Source of the DNA: Delphinapterus leucas
Taxonomy: Eukaryota; Chordata; Mammalia; Artiodactyla; Monodontidae
DNA: 64,000 nucleotides
Assembly (NCBI RefSeq): GCF_002288925.2
Contig: NW_022098026.1
Span: forward strand, 21,071,190 to 21,135,189
Direction of reading: 5' to 3'
Shown: positions 37,631 through 49,200 of the stretch, piece by piece
How the letters are laid out: every line of letters begins with the position of its first letter
Position numbering within the stretch: the stretch's first letter is position 1
The notes under the pieces: generated by a model
Databases searched by the model: none
Seen by the model: the letters and a program-made list of their open reading frames with translations, nothing else
Told to the model about the DNA's origin: nothing
Program-made: the position numbers and the translations under genes

Positions 37631-37638
37631 GTCTGTAT

Positions 37639-38093
37639 GAACTGTTGTGAGATTAGCATGTCTGTAACCAAATAAAGTAAAAAATGTTTTCCTAGCAAAA
37701 TGCTTTTTTTCATTTTAACTGGGAAACAGAAGCTTGATAAAAAAAAAAAGGAGACCCCTATAGTTACTAATGCTCTTAAGAGCCACTTACTGCCAGTTAA
37801 TAGAGATTAGCTGAAGGTCTAAAAAAATATTCAACTAGTGTAAATGCCTCTGTATTTTCAACACCCAAAATCAGGCTCTTACTTGCCAAACTAAGAGTAA
37901 ATTTTGCATCAATTTTCATTTATAAACAACTGTCTTCCTCACTTTGAGTGTAGCCTATGTGCCCTATATAGCTTGAAGAAATAAGTTTGTTGATTTTCCT
38001 TTGTTAGTGAGGCAGGTTCCTTGTATATTTGACAAACCAAAGGGTATTGTCATCTCTGGGCAGCTGTTTCTACTATCAACACCCCCAAGGGAC
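37639..38093. other. Intergenic, nothing recognised
   Basis: A-run at 37739-37750, otherwise unique-looking. Confidence 0.55.
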
Positions 38094-38106
38094 AGGACAC
38101 ATGTTT

Positions 38107-38434
38107 ATTTTAAAATAAACCTTTTAATTTATTTATGACTGCGTTGGGTCTTTGTTGCTGCACATGGGCTTTCTCTAGTTGCGGCGAGCGGGCGCTCCTT
38201 TGTTGCTGTGCACGGGCCTCTCACTGCGGTGGCTTCTCTTTGTTGCGGGGCACGGGCTCTAGGCGCACAGGCTTCAGTAGTTGTGGCTCGCGGGGTCTAG
38301 AGCGCAGGCTCAGTAGTTGTGGCGCACAGGCTTAGTTGCCCCACGACACGTGGGATCTTCCCAGACCAGGGCTCAAACCTGTGTCCCCTGCGTCGGCAGG
38401 CGGATTCTTAACCACTGTGCCACCAGGGAAGCCC
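38107..38434 (-). mobile_element. Long CHR-type SINE (CHR-1-like), minus strand
   Basis: Same architecture as 27733-28039, bounded by AGGACACATGTTT at 38094-38106 and 38435-38447. It lies 1.5 kb past the NR3C1 3' end. Confidence 0.93.
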
Positions 38435-38603
38435 AGGACACATGTTTTTAAGAGAAGGAATTATCATTGTTAAATGTGTAAGTCAAAATTGATATGGTAG
38501 TAAAAATGATTAGATTAAATGAGATCATGTCAAAAGGCTGATATAGAATGGTCAGTATAGGTTCATTTAATCTAGTTAGGAGCTTCGTATTAATAATTTC
38601 TCA

Positions 38604-38862
38604 GTAGTGCTTAAGAACATGGACTTTTGAGCCAGATGCCCAGTGTTTAAAAAAAAAAAAAAAAAAAGTCGTACTTAACCACTTCCAAGCTTTGTGACCT
38701 AGGCAAGTTAGTTGTTTAAGCCACAGTCTCCTCATATGAATACAATGAGGTTAATAGTACTACTTTATAGTAGCACTTTATAGGGTTGCTAAGTTTAAAT
38801 GAGATAATATATTGAAACATGATGCCTGGCACAAAGTAAGTGCTCAGTAAATGTGAAACACT
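38604..38862 (+). mobile_element. MIR SINE, plus strand, with an internal A19 run
   Basis: GAACATGGACTTTTGAGCCA, CTTTGTGACCTAGGCAAGTT, CAGTCTCCTCATATGAATAC and GCCTGGCACAAAGTAAGTGC. A homopolymer A run at 38648-38667 interrupts it. Confidence 0.88.
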
Positions 38863-39942
38863 AGCTTAGTTTAACAACAGAAAAGCAACACCAGTTCCCT
38901 GGGAGCTTGTAGACTAGAGGCATGTTCTCTGACATGTGATAAATATGGCCTCATTACAAAGATTTTTCATTCAAACTTCAATAAAATGGGAGTTAGCAGG
39001 TATGAATCAGTTTCAACTCTGAGCTTTTCCCCTTTTTTATAAAACAGAGTTAATGTCTTCCTCAGAATTTGTTTTTATTTCGTTCATTTATTGGGTAGGC
39101 GAGGATTAACTAGTATAATGTATGTGAAAGTGTTCAACAAATGTAAGGCTAATACTTGAAGTGAATGGTAAAGCAATAATGTGTATGCATACTGGTGCCA
39201 TATCATCTGGCACTTCTGCATTGTACCTTAAGACACTGGGAAAGGAGGTTTGTTTACACTTTTGCAAGTGACTGAGGGTAGCAATAGTATTTCTCTTGTT
39301 CATATTCTAGCTTCAGTATTTATCATATGTGGGTACATAGCAAATACTTGGTGCACATATGACGGGTAAGGCAAACTTGGTTTTAAAATCATAATACCCT
39401 TTCCTTAGGGATGGAGGTCACTTGTGGAGAGAAGAGTATTGATAGGAAAGTTTGTTAGATCATCCAGTTCATGGATATGACCTGAACACAATATGCTTTT
39501 GGAAATATTATATAGATTGCTATATTTACTAAATATTTATGTCCTTTTCTGAAGAAAGAGCTGATTTGAAATTAAGATAAGAATTTTGACTAGATAATAC
39601 ATTTATTTACATAAAATATCAATTTTCATGATAAAGAAAGACTGTTATAGTTGAAGGCTTAGGAGTGAGTGAGTGCTTCCTTCCCTTAACAGCCTTTGCA
39701 GTAGTTGGTACATGACCATTTGAGGCATAGATGGGACAGCCTTCGGGTCTTTGAAGCCAGAGTTAAAGCTCATTTTGAATTTCTGCCATATTAGCATGTA
39801 ACCATTGCCACATTGACATTTAAATGTCCACTTTAGCATCTTAAGCTCCCTGAAGTGGTAACTCCACCTTCAGTAGAAGAGGGAGGAAAAAAGCAGGAAA
39901 ATTGGAACTGCATGAGTTCTACAAAAGCATGTTGGAGTCATA
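38863..39942. other. Intergenic sequence just past the NR3C1 3' end
   Basis: A MIR-like tail trace lies at about 39100-39150. The minus-strand frame at 39645-39839 has no recognisable domain. Confidence 0.5.
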
Positions 39943-39963
39943 TAATGAAAAAGCAGATTTTTT

Positions 39964-39969
39964 TTTATT
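39964..39969 (-). terminator. NR3C1: Distal NR3C1 polyadenylation signal AATAAA
   Basis: AATAAA on the minus strand (TTTATT on plus) is followed by an A-rich stretch. The next transcript bases resemble the 3' terminus of human NR3C1 mRNA as I recall it, placing cleavage near 39943. Confidence 0.75.
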
Positions 39970-41384
39970 ATGTTTCTCCATATTTGGCATTGCTGTAAAT
40001 GGCTAACTAACATTTACTGCCAATTCAGTACAAATGTGTGGTTTGGTAATACCAGAACAGCAAATTTAAATGAAAAATAAAAGTTAAACATTTCCACACA
40101 AGATTTTACAATCTGACATTTCACTGCGTAGGTAAAAAGACACTTGTTTTTTAAACTACAGATTATTATTCAGCATGAATAAAAAACTACAACTTTTATT
40201 TTTAAACAGGAGTCACTGGTTTTAATTTTTACACATTTTAAAATTACTGTGATAAAAAATAATGAAAAAGCTTCTTAATAATGCCATACACAGTATAATA
40301 TAGATTTGTCCCCATTATATAGCATTTGTTTAATATACAAAATAGAATATTGACACACTTGAATCTATGTGTAGTTAAGCAAGTTATTCGAGGAGGGTAT
40401 TTTCATACAGCCTTTCATCAGAAAATAAAATCCTTCTTTCAGGCATTTTCTAGAGAGAAGGTAATCCTTTCCCAAAAACCTGGTAACTAATCCTTGGTGG
40501 ACCAGGCTGACTGAAAATGATGAACTTCCATTCCAAGTGGTTAACATGTCCTCCTTACACTCTTATTTTCTCTTCCAATTCTCAAACCAGGTACAGAAAA
40601 ACACTTTCTTCTACAGCTACAGTCTTTTGGGTGATCCACCAAGATCAAAATCTCACTGAGGGCTGCCACAGTTCTTGACTTCTATCAGATCAAAGTATAA
40701 TAATATTGTTTATCTCATGGTGATGTACTTTTAGGATATTTAACAGAGAACTAAAATGATAAGACTTAATGATAATAGGTTGTGTAGACAGATAAGTGAA
40801 ATTGGAATTGCTCATTCTCCCATCCCCCAGTTCTGAAGTGAGGCTGGCTTTTCTTTATATGCATATCCAGAGCTCATCCTATGCTAAATATTAAGCTCTT
40901 CATAAACACTAATCATGCTAGTTTTCCTTTTGGGGTGTCTTTTTTCCAGGAGAAGGAAGGTGCTCTTTTAGGGTTCCCTCATAGTTTTATACAGTTGGGT
41001 ATACATATCCCAAAGCACTTGTATAGTATCCCATAGCAAGGCCTAAAAATACAGAGAGGGTCACTTTTTTCCACCAGTAATTAAAAATACTTTTCGAGAT
41101 TTGTTGTGAGTCACCTAGGCACGTCACCTCTCGCTGAAATTACTACAAATGTCAACAGCTTGGGATGGCAAGATACCACATACATAGAAGATGAAGCTGC
41201 TTTCAAATAGCACCATAGCTTTCTTCACTTAAATCCATAATTATACTCACACATAATTCAGGTAAATTTCTTCTTTCCCACATATCCTAAATTGTCACAG
41301 CTTCTTTTTCCATTTAATGTACAGCCTCCTATAGTTTTATGAGTGTCAGTCCATTTCCTTTTAACCACAAAGTACACATATCTT

Positions 41385-41468
41385 TTATTCACTGAGCTCT
41401 ATTTTGGGGGAGCCAAGGTCGTTGGGGCTAAAGTCCAGATTCCCGTGTGATGTGCTTTCTGCAGCGTT
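41385..41468 (-). CDS. NR3C1: Candidate NR3C1 beta-type alternative terminal exon (exon 9-beta)
   Basis: In human, GR-beta arises when exon 8 is spliced to an acceptor about 2.5 kb into exon 9, giving a 15-residue tail I recall as NVMWLKPESTSHTLI. At the corresponding distance here (2.6 kb after the exon 9 acceptor) the minus strand reads ttatTATAG-type acceptor (atttatAG|AACGC). An open frame then follows in the phase set by exon 8. It begins NAAESTSHGNLDF, keeps the ESTSH core, and runs 27 residues to SPKIELSE and a TAA at 41385-41387. About 12 bases present in human before the ESTSH core are missing, and the part after the core differs. A receptor with this tail would lack helix 12. Whether it is spliced in vivo is unknown. 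The acceptor's pyrimidine tract is only moderate. Confidence 0.45.
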   Translation of the reverse strand, partial: NAAESTSHGNLDFSPNDLGSPKIELSE

Positions 41469-41678
41469 CTATAAATGAATAATAATTTATCTTTCAGAAG
41501 CTCTTTCTGAAACGTAACACTGTCGCTGATGATAATATTCAAGCGGTATTTCTTAGGCACCAAAAATTTCACATCCAGCTGGGTTACAAACCATTTAAAA
41601 ATACTTTGAGATCAATTTAAACAATTACAAAGGAATAGCCCCTTTTAGAGAGCATTCAAAAAGCAAATGATTACATTT

Positions 41679-41684
41679 TTTATT
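41679..41684 (-). terminator. NR3C1: Candidate proximal polyadenylation signal for the alpha transcript
   Basis: AATAAA on the minus strand, 2.4 kb into exon 9 and about 210 bases before the candidate beta acceptor. A second AATAAA sits at 41886-41891. Either would end an alpha-only mRNA before the beta exon. Use of either is inferred from position only. Confidence 0.45.
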
Positions 41685-43926
41685 AAATAATTTCTCTAAA
41701 ATACCGAAAAATAAGAACATTCAAAAAGCATTCAAAGAAAACATAAACATGTCCTCATTTGGAAATGAACTCTTGTAAGGAAAGAAAGGAATTAGTGTAT
41801 TATTGGCAACCTATGAGATTCTGCACTATTTACATATTGCTGGTACCTCTATGCGTATTATTGCCAAACTTCTAAAGCCTCTGTTTTTATTAAACTGTTG
41901 GAGAGGCTGTACGTGATGGTGCCTGTAGGTGTGTAAGCACCGCCTTTCTGTCCCCTGATTACACACTTTAGCGCAAGGGGAGGTTCAGTAAACTAAACCT
42001 GCGCGGACAGACTCACTGTTGGAATGAGAAGGGTGGCCATTCTGGGAGGCAGAGGGTTACTTCCTCTCTGACCTCAATGGGACGGAGCCTCGCGAACCTT
42101 CACAGCACACAGGGCCAGTCTCCATTTCCCTCTTCCTCTAGAGCAGACCTGTTTGGTTTCTGAGCCCACTGCTGCCTGTATGAATGCTCGCACACATTTA
42201 TAAATCATAGAGGTTTATCCGTCAACATTTCTTTGACCCCTACAAAAAATATATAACATGTCATGATAAAACAATCTCATCGAAAAAGCATTCTTATTTT
42301 ACACTATACAAGCTATTTTACAATCATTTTAATAAATTGCATGTAAAGCTGCAGTAGCCCTTCCCTTCCCAGATTAGTGAATACCAATATGATATATATC
42401 TGAAACTATAACTAAATATAAAAATATATTAGAAGTTTCATATTTTTAATATTAGATTTTCAGTTTTCTATTACACAAATAATTTGGCCACCTTGAATAG
42501 AAATCAAATTTCTTGTGGCTTAGTAAATACAAGTTTTGAGTTTACAGAAAGTTGGTAAGGTGCACACAGAAAGGGCTACTACAGCTTCTATCTTGTTTAA
42601 AATGATAATTCTCAACAGTGAGGAGGAGAAATTCACATGACTTTTGTTGAACTCCATGGCACACATAAGGATGCAAGGGGATGTATAGTTTTACGAACAC
42701 GGAAGTCTGACATATAGTCCTAAATCAGAAAAATCAGTAGCTGAGCTTTCCTGTACCCCCAGGAAAGAAAGACCAATTGGTGACAAATGGGAATGTGAAA
42801 ATGGGTGTCTAGCCACTTTTGCCATATTACAGATTTTGGGGGGGGGGGGGCGTAAAGTTTAGTGGGAGGAATTACTTGGACAGATTAAAATCTTCTCAGC
42901 TGTGTTTCAGCCGGTTATCTGGAATCATAACTTTTAAGAAGTTATACGAACTACAACAAAAGGTCCTGAAAGACAGTTTACCAACTTTCTTGCCATCTAA
43001 CCGTTGCAGAGATAGGGCGTTAGGTACAAACAGGGCCTCTTGGTAGTTTTATTTTTAAATTTTTTTAAATTAGTCTTTTGTAATCCATGGTTTACCCAGC
43101 AGGTCACTGGACTAGGTGCTCTACACCAGTTAGGATGGTTAATTTGCACAATCTATGTAATTCTCCACTGAAGCAGATATGTACAAAATATGAACTTTTT
43201 TGACAAGAAAACTGGAGATTTGAGTCAATTTTTGTGGTCTTCTGATAGCTAAGTGCCATCAGGTTAGAAGCACCAACCCATTTTCACACAGAAGATTAAT
43301 GTTTAGAGTTTATTTAGGAAAGCTATGAACTAGCTGCCCATCTTAAACAGCTGTACAATAACTTGAATACAAAAATTATATAAGAAAAAATGAGCAAGCA
43401 TAGTTCACTGAATATTGTTAAAACCAGACGGTAATAGCTATAAAAGGCACAACTTCCCTTTTCTGATATACACTTGTAAACTTTTTTCAGGTTTCCATGC
43501 ATAAATCAAAAAGTGCTATCCTAACTATACAGGGGAAAGTACACCAACAAAAAGTCTAGAAAATTTTGTCCAGCCAACTGTGAAAAGTATGAGCAGAAAG
43601 TTCATCACGCAGACTTCAGGCACTGGTGGTTTAGGTGCCATCCTTCTCTGAAAGTGGAGCTTACCCCCATGTTATTGTTTCTAATTTCTGGGATCCACCA
43701 ACTATCACTTTCTACTTTTCCCATCACTGAAAAGTGATGGCTCAACTGCTTCTGTTGCCAAGTCTTGGCCCTCTATAAACCACATGTAGTGCGTATTTAA
43801 AACAAAACAGAAACCAAAACCAGACAAAAACAAAAAAGAAAAAACTGCTACAGGACAGATTGACAGTGTGTACAATAAAAGCTATAAATTCAACTTTCTT
43901 TAAGGCAACCTTTCTTATTAAGGCAG

Positions 43927-44079
43927 TCACTTTTGATGAAACAGAAGTTTTTTGATATTTCCACTTGAATATTTTGGTATCTGATTGGTGATGATTTCAG
44001 CTAACATCTCTGGGAATTCAATACTCATGGTCTTATCCAAAAATGTTTGGAAGCAATAGTTAAGGAGATTTTCAACCAC
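43927..44079 (-). CDS. NR3C1: NR3C1 exon 9 coding part: GR-alpha C-terminus with AF-2 helix 12
   Basis: The acceptor is cttgCAG|GTGG right of 44079 and the stop is TGA at 43927-43929, giving 50 codons plus stop, the same length as human exon 9-alpha. The protein reads [50 protein letters not shown]. It contains C736 and T739, which contact the steroid, and helix 12 with F749 and E755. That helix closes over the ligand and forms the AF-2 coactivator surface. Human N766 region YSNG is YSSG here. With exons 5-8 this makes a complete, uninterrupted ligand-binding domain (866 nt of coding sequence in the window), as expected for a working receptor. The exon continues into a long 3' UTR. Confidence 0.97.
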   Translation of the reverse strand: MVENLLNYCFQTFLDKTMSIEFPEMLAEIITNQIPKYSSGNIKKLLFHQK

Positions 44080-44657
44080 CTGCAAGAGAATATATAGTAA
44101 TGAACAGTCTTAAAAAATTAGCAGTAGGGATATCTCATGTTTGTTGTTGGCCTCTATTTTTTTTTTTTTTTTATAATTTCTGACTTAGAATATACCAATC
44201 TCTGCTGGAATTCCCCAGGTGAAAAAGAAGTTTACCTAAATGAGCACTCAGGTACCAAAAATCTTTGAATTTCTTTAATTGTATATAGAATTATATGGAA
44301 TTAAGTATTTCGTGAAGAATTGCAGTACCATAGTATATGAAGGACACATTCGAACTTACTGGATAAATTCATACAAAAATAAGGAATTCTACCTTTAAAA
44401 AAAATAGTGCTGTTAAATTCTGTACTAGCATCATGATGATAGATGCACATAATTAGATGAAACAGTATTTCGTAATTGGCCTTAGGAGAAATGTGTGCCA
44501 AACTGAACTTTATAGGTTGAAATCAAACCATCACGAAAATCGATAAATGGGGAAAAAAAAAAAGAAAACCCCAACAACTAGTGGTATACAATTATATACA
44601 CTAATCAGGACATACTTTATGTCTCTCTTGATATTTGGATTTTTGTTTGACACTTAC
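44080..44657 (-). other. NR3C1: NR3C1 intron 8
   Basis: 578 bp, GT-AG, no repeat recognised apart from a T-run at 44157-44172. Confidence 0.9.
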
Positions 44658-44815
44658 GTCATGCATGGAGTCCAAGAGTTTTGTCAGTTGGTAAAACCGC
44701 TGCCAGTTCTGACTGGAGTTTCCTTCCCTCTTGACAATGGCTTTTCCTAGCTCTTTGATGTAGGTCATTCTAATTTCATCAAATAGCTCTTGACTCTTCA
44801 AACCTTCCTTAGGAA
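44658..44815 (-). CDS. NR3C1: NR3C1 exon 8: ligand-binding domain helices 9-10
   Basis: This 158 bp exon has acceptor ttttAG|TTCCTAAGG right of 44815 and a strong donor CATGAC|GTAAGTG left of 44658. The protein reads [19 protein letters not shown], then [34 protein letters not shown]. The exon ends on a codon boundary, so any alternative terminal exon is read in frame from its first base. This matters for the alpha/beta choice downstream. The final acidic residue is D, as I recall for rodents, where human has E. Intron 8 is 578 bp and contains a T-rich tract at about 44158-44172. Failure to splice this donor would add 18 intron-coded residues before a stop at about 44601. Confidence 0.97.
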
Positions 44816-45884
44816 CTAAAAGGTTAAGATGTAAGCAATTAAAGAATTTTCTTGTGATAACTTTTCATTTATGCAAGTAGGGCATTTATTAGTAGTAGCA
44901 CATTTCATGGTTTACATAGTCTATCTGCTCTTAATGCACTCCATTAAAACATAAGCATTTTCGAAGGATTATGAAAATACAGCCGTGAGAGAATATGGGA
45001 TAATAGAAAATTGGAAGACTTAACTTTGGGTTTATCACTTTGTTTCTCATCTATGAATGGAGCTGGTACACACCTTCCCCCCTAGTTCACAAAGCTAACT
45101 TGAAGACCAAATGAATAATACACTGACTGTCATTCTGCCCTTGAGTTTAATTCTGGTACAGACATAGACAGTTTCAACAAAACAGTGTTTATTCTTCCAA
45201 TTACATCTTGGAATATCTGTGATATCACCAGTCAATTAGGACCTTAAAATCAGCATGCAATACATTTTATTAATCAATGTGTTAACATACTGAGTTGGTA
45301 CAATTCCAATCTAAAAAGAAACTTGATTTTTTATGTGGCTTACACACATGCCTTACTGGGGAGCAAACATCTGCCTTTCCTTATGTACAGAAACAGAAAA
45401 TACCTCATGGATCATAAAGTTGGTATAAAATCAGTTTTTTACACTACTCTTCAAAAAATGATACCAGTAAGAGGGACTGTGAACAGACTGTTAACCATGG
45501 TTTCACTTAGTCTTGCAGAGATCATGACTTCCGTGCATGCTAACATTTCTTAAGGTGTGCTCCTAGGAACTCTGGTTCTGTGTTAATGATGATTAGGAAA
45601 AAAAGGATTTGATGGTCAGAATTTAACAAAACTAAGTGTGTAATACAAAGTTAGGCAGATTTCTGGATTTCAAGACTTCTCAGAGCTATAATGATGCACT
45701 GTCCAGGGAGGGGAACACATTGTTTCCCAAACTTAAACTTCATTGCTGCTGACATCTTAGAAAATGCTGGAATAGAGTAAAAGCAGTGAGTTCAGGAGAA
45801 GGAAGTCTTTTTCATCCTTACTTGCCCTGTGGACTTGAGTATAACGTCCCTGAGCCCGTTTCCTACTCTTTCTCAGTGAATTAA
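44816..45884 (-). other. NR3C1: NR3C1 intron 7, unique part nearest exon 8
   Basis: No repeat or exon recognised. The rest of the 10.6 kb intron (to 55458) is mostly L1. Confidence 0.7.
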
Positions 45885-48480
45885 AAACATTTTTTTTATT
45901 TAAAAAAATTTAGATATAATTAGTATATAACATTACATTAATTTCAGGTGTATAACACAATGATTCAATATTTGTATATATTGCAAAATGATCACCACAG
46001 TAAGTCTAGTTAACATCCATCACCATAAATTGTTACAAAACTTTTCTTGTGATCAACTTTTTAAGATTTTACCCTTAGCAGTTTTCAAATATACAGTATC
46101 ATGTTATTAACTGTAGGCACCCTGCTGTACATCTCCATGAATTATTTATTTTACAGCTAGAAGTCTGTACTCTCTAAACCCTTCAACCATTTCTCCCATC
46201 CGTCAACACCCACCCCCCCAACACACACACAACTCTGGTATCCACCAGTTTGTACTCTGTGTCCATGAGCTTTTGTTTTTAGATTCCACATACAAGTAAG
46301 ATTATATGGTATTTGTCTTCTCTGACTTATTTCACTTAGCATAATGCCCATCCACGTTGTTGCAAATGATGAGATTTCATTCTTTCTTATGGCTGAGTAA
46401 TATTCCAGCGAAAATATATACCACATTTTCTTTATGCAGTCATCCATCAGCGGACACTTAGGCTGTTTTCATATCTTGGCTATCATAAATTATTCTGCAG
46501 TGAGCGTGGGGATGCACTTCTCTTTTCCATATCTTGTTTCCTATGGTTAAATACCCCAAAGTGGAACTGCTGGATCATACAGTAGTTTTATTTTTAATTT
46601 GCTGAAAAACCTCCACACTGTTTTCTATAGTGGCTGCACCAATTTACATTACCTGAAGAGTGCACAAAGGTCCCCTTTTTCTCCACACCCTCGCCAACAC
46701 TTGTTATCTTTGGGCTTTTTGATAATAGTCATTCTAATAGATGTAAGGTGTGGTTCTGATTTGCATGCATTTCCCTGATGACTAATGATGTTAAGCACCT
46801 TCTTATGTACTTGTTGACTGTTTGTATGTCTTTGTGAGATGTCTGTTCAGGTCCTTCGCCCATTTTAAAAACCAGGGTATTTGTTTTTTTGCTATTGAGT
46901 TCTATGAGTTCTTTATATGTTGTGGATATTAACCCTAATCAGATATATGATTTGCAAATATTTCCTCTCATTTGGTAGGTTGCCTCTTCATTCTGTTGAT
47001 GGTTCCCTTTGCTGTGTAGAAGCTCTTTAGTTTGATATAGTCTCATTTGTTTATTTTGCTTTTGTTGCCTTGGCTTATGGTGTCCAATCCGAAAAATCAA
47101 CCCCAAGACGGACATCAAGGAGCTTACGGCCCATGTTTTCTTCTAGGACTTTTATGATTTCAGGACTTATGTTCAAGTCTGATGTATTTTGAGTTATTTT
47201 TTGTGTATGGTGTAAGATAGTGGTCCAGTTTCGTTCTTTTGCATGTAGCTGTCCAGTTTTCCCAACATCTTTACTGAAGAGACTGTCGTTTCCCCATTGT
47301 ATACTGTTGGCTCCTTTGTCAGTATACGCACGGCTGTATTTCTTGGCTCTCAGTTATGCTCCATTGATCTATGTGAATGGTTTTATGCCAGTACCATAAT
47401 GTTTAGTGACTACAGCTTTATAATATAGTTTGAAACCAGGGCGTGTGTTCAGCTTTCTTCTTCTTTCTCAAGATTGCTTTGGCTATTCTGGGTCTTTTAT
47501 GCTTCCATACAAATTTTAGGATTGTTTGTTCTGTTTCTGTGACAAATGCCATAGGAATTTTGATAGGGATTGCACTGAATCTGTTGATTGCTTTGAACCG
47601 TATGGACATTTTAACAATGTTAATTCTTCCAATACATAAGCACAGAATGTCCATTTAATTTTTATTTCCTTCAGTTTCTTTCACTGAAACGTCTTAGTTG
47701 TCAGCGTACAAGTCTTTTACCTCTGTGATTAAATTTATTCCTATGTTTTTTATTCTTTTTGATGCAACTGTAAATGGAATTATTTTCTTAATTTTTTGTA
47801 AAATGAATTTGTATCCTGCAACCTCACTGAATTTATTAGTTCAAACAGTTTTTTTTTGATGGCATCTTTAGGGTTTTCTATATATAAAATTAGATAATCT
47901 GCAAATAGTGAGGGTTTTACAACTCTTAAAAAATTTTTTTCAAATAGCTTTATTACAATTAAACAGGCAGTAATAATTAGACCACCCAGGATGTGCAGAC
48001 CCCAGTTAGAGTTTTACTTCTTCCTTTTTGATTTGGATGCCTCTTATTTCTTTTTCTTGCCTAACTGCTCTGGCTAGAACTTCCAGTACTAGGTTGACTA
48101 GAAGTGGCTAGCGTGGGCATCCTTGTCTCTCATTCCTTATTTCAGAGGAAAAGCTTTCAGCTTTTCACCACTGAGTATGACATTAGCTGTGGGCTTGTCA
48201 TATATGGCCTTTATTATGTTCGGGTACCCTATCTCTATACTGGGTTTGTTGAGAGTTTTTATCATAAATGGATGTTGAATTTTTCTTTTTAACATCTCTA
48301 TTGGAGTATAATTGCTTTATAATGGTGTGTTAGTTTCTGCTGTGTAACAAAGTGAATCAGCTATACATATATCCCCATATCTCTTCCCTCTTGCATCTCC
48401 CTCCCATGGATGTTGAATTTTGTCAAATGTTTTTTCTACATTTATTGAGATGATCATATGCTTTTATCCTTCATTTTTTA
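45885..48480 (-). mobile_element. Old LINE-1, minus strand (sense in NR3C1 intron 7)
   Basis: 3' UTR with TAGATATAATTAGTATATAA, then ORF2 end (AAATATATACCACATTTTCT) and up to the RT region (CTGCAAATAGTGAGGGTTTT, CATTTATTGAGATGATCATA). It is interrupted by an unknown 87-bp piece at 47921-48007 and by a young L1 piece at 48284-48405. Confidence 0.88.
48284..48405 (-). mobile_element. Short young LINE-1 3' end (122 bp), minus strand
   Basis: AACATCTCTATTGGAGTATA to CTTCCCTCTTGCATCTCCC is the young L1 3' UTR, as at 30533-30650. The duplication ATGGATGTTGAATTTT is at 48268-48283 and 48406-48421. Confidence 0.93.
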
Positions 48481-48995
48481 ATGTGGTATATCACTCACAG
48501 GATTTTGGTTAGGATTAGACCAAAGAATACATATGAAAACGTCCTGATTCCATAAAGCAAAGTCGACACTTCTGAGATGTCAGTGTTAGTGTGAAAATGA
48601 AGGCCACTTAATCAGGAGTGATACTCTTATCACTGCCATGTTTAAAGTGGGTTAATTTTTACAATTATATTACAAATCTAGTTACTGCTAATTTTTAAAA
48701 TAATGACTGCTTATTTATACATTTTTTTCCATGCTGGTTGTCCTCATTCTAAAAATAATTAGGGGAGAAATCCTATTCAGTATTTATATTTAAAAGAATT
48801 TCATCCATTCCAAATTACCCCCAATAATCCTTGGGATTTTTGCTTTGTGTAGTTCAGGGCCATATATTCAGAATTATTTTCCTGGTGAGTAGAATGCTTT
48901 ATCTAATGAGTATCTTTAAATATAGAACTGTTCTGGGGGGCCTTAGAGTCTATTTTGATAATAATGTAGCTGCTTCAGCTTTCTTTTGGGTAAAA

Positions 48996-49200
48996 CAGTG
49001 GTCAGCAATGACCCACTTACTTGCAGCCTGTTTTTGTAAATACAGTTTTACTGAAACACAGCCATGCCTGTTCTCCTTAAGTATTGTTGATGACTGTGGT
49101 CACGTCACAAGGGGCAGAGTTTGAGTACTACTGACAGACACTGTATGCAAAGCTGAAAACATTTACCATCTGCCCTTTTACAGAAAGTTTGCCACCACTG
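48996..49200. mobile_element. hAT-type non-autonomous DNA transposon inside an old L1
   Basis: CAGTGGTCAGCAA at the left end and TTTGCCACCACTG at the right end are inverted repeats. Interior AAATACAGTTTTACTGAAAC and TGCCCTTTTACAGAAAGTTT match a widespread Charlie-type hAT repeat as I recall. Confidence 0.8.

Larger units (their letters stand above)
39943..43926 (-). other. NR3C1: NR3C1 3' untranslated region (exon 9)
   Basis: About 4 kb follows the TGA stop without clear interspersed repeats. It is AT-rich, as expected for the long GR 3' UTR with AU-rich decay elements. The distal end is placed from an AATAAA (39964-39969) about 20 bases before a sequence that reads CTGCTTTTTCATTA on the minus strand, which I recall as the end of the human NR3C1 mRNA. 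Two other AATAAA hexamers about 2.2-2.4 kb into the exon (41886-41891 and 41679-41684) fit the shorter alpha mRNA known in human. The UTR also contains a C13 run (minus strand) at 42838-42850 and the candidate beta exon at 41385-41468. The exact cleavage site is inferred. Confidence 0.85.
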
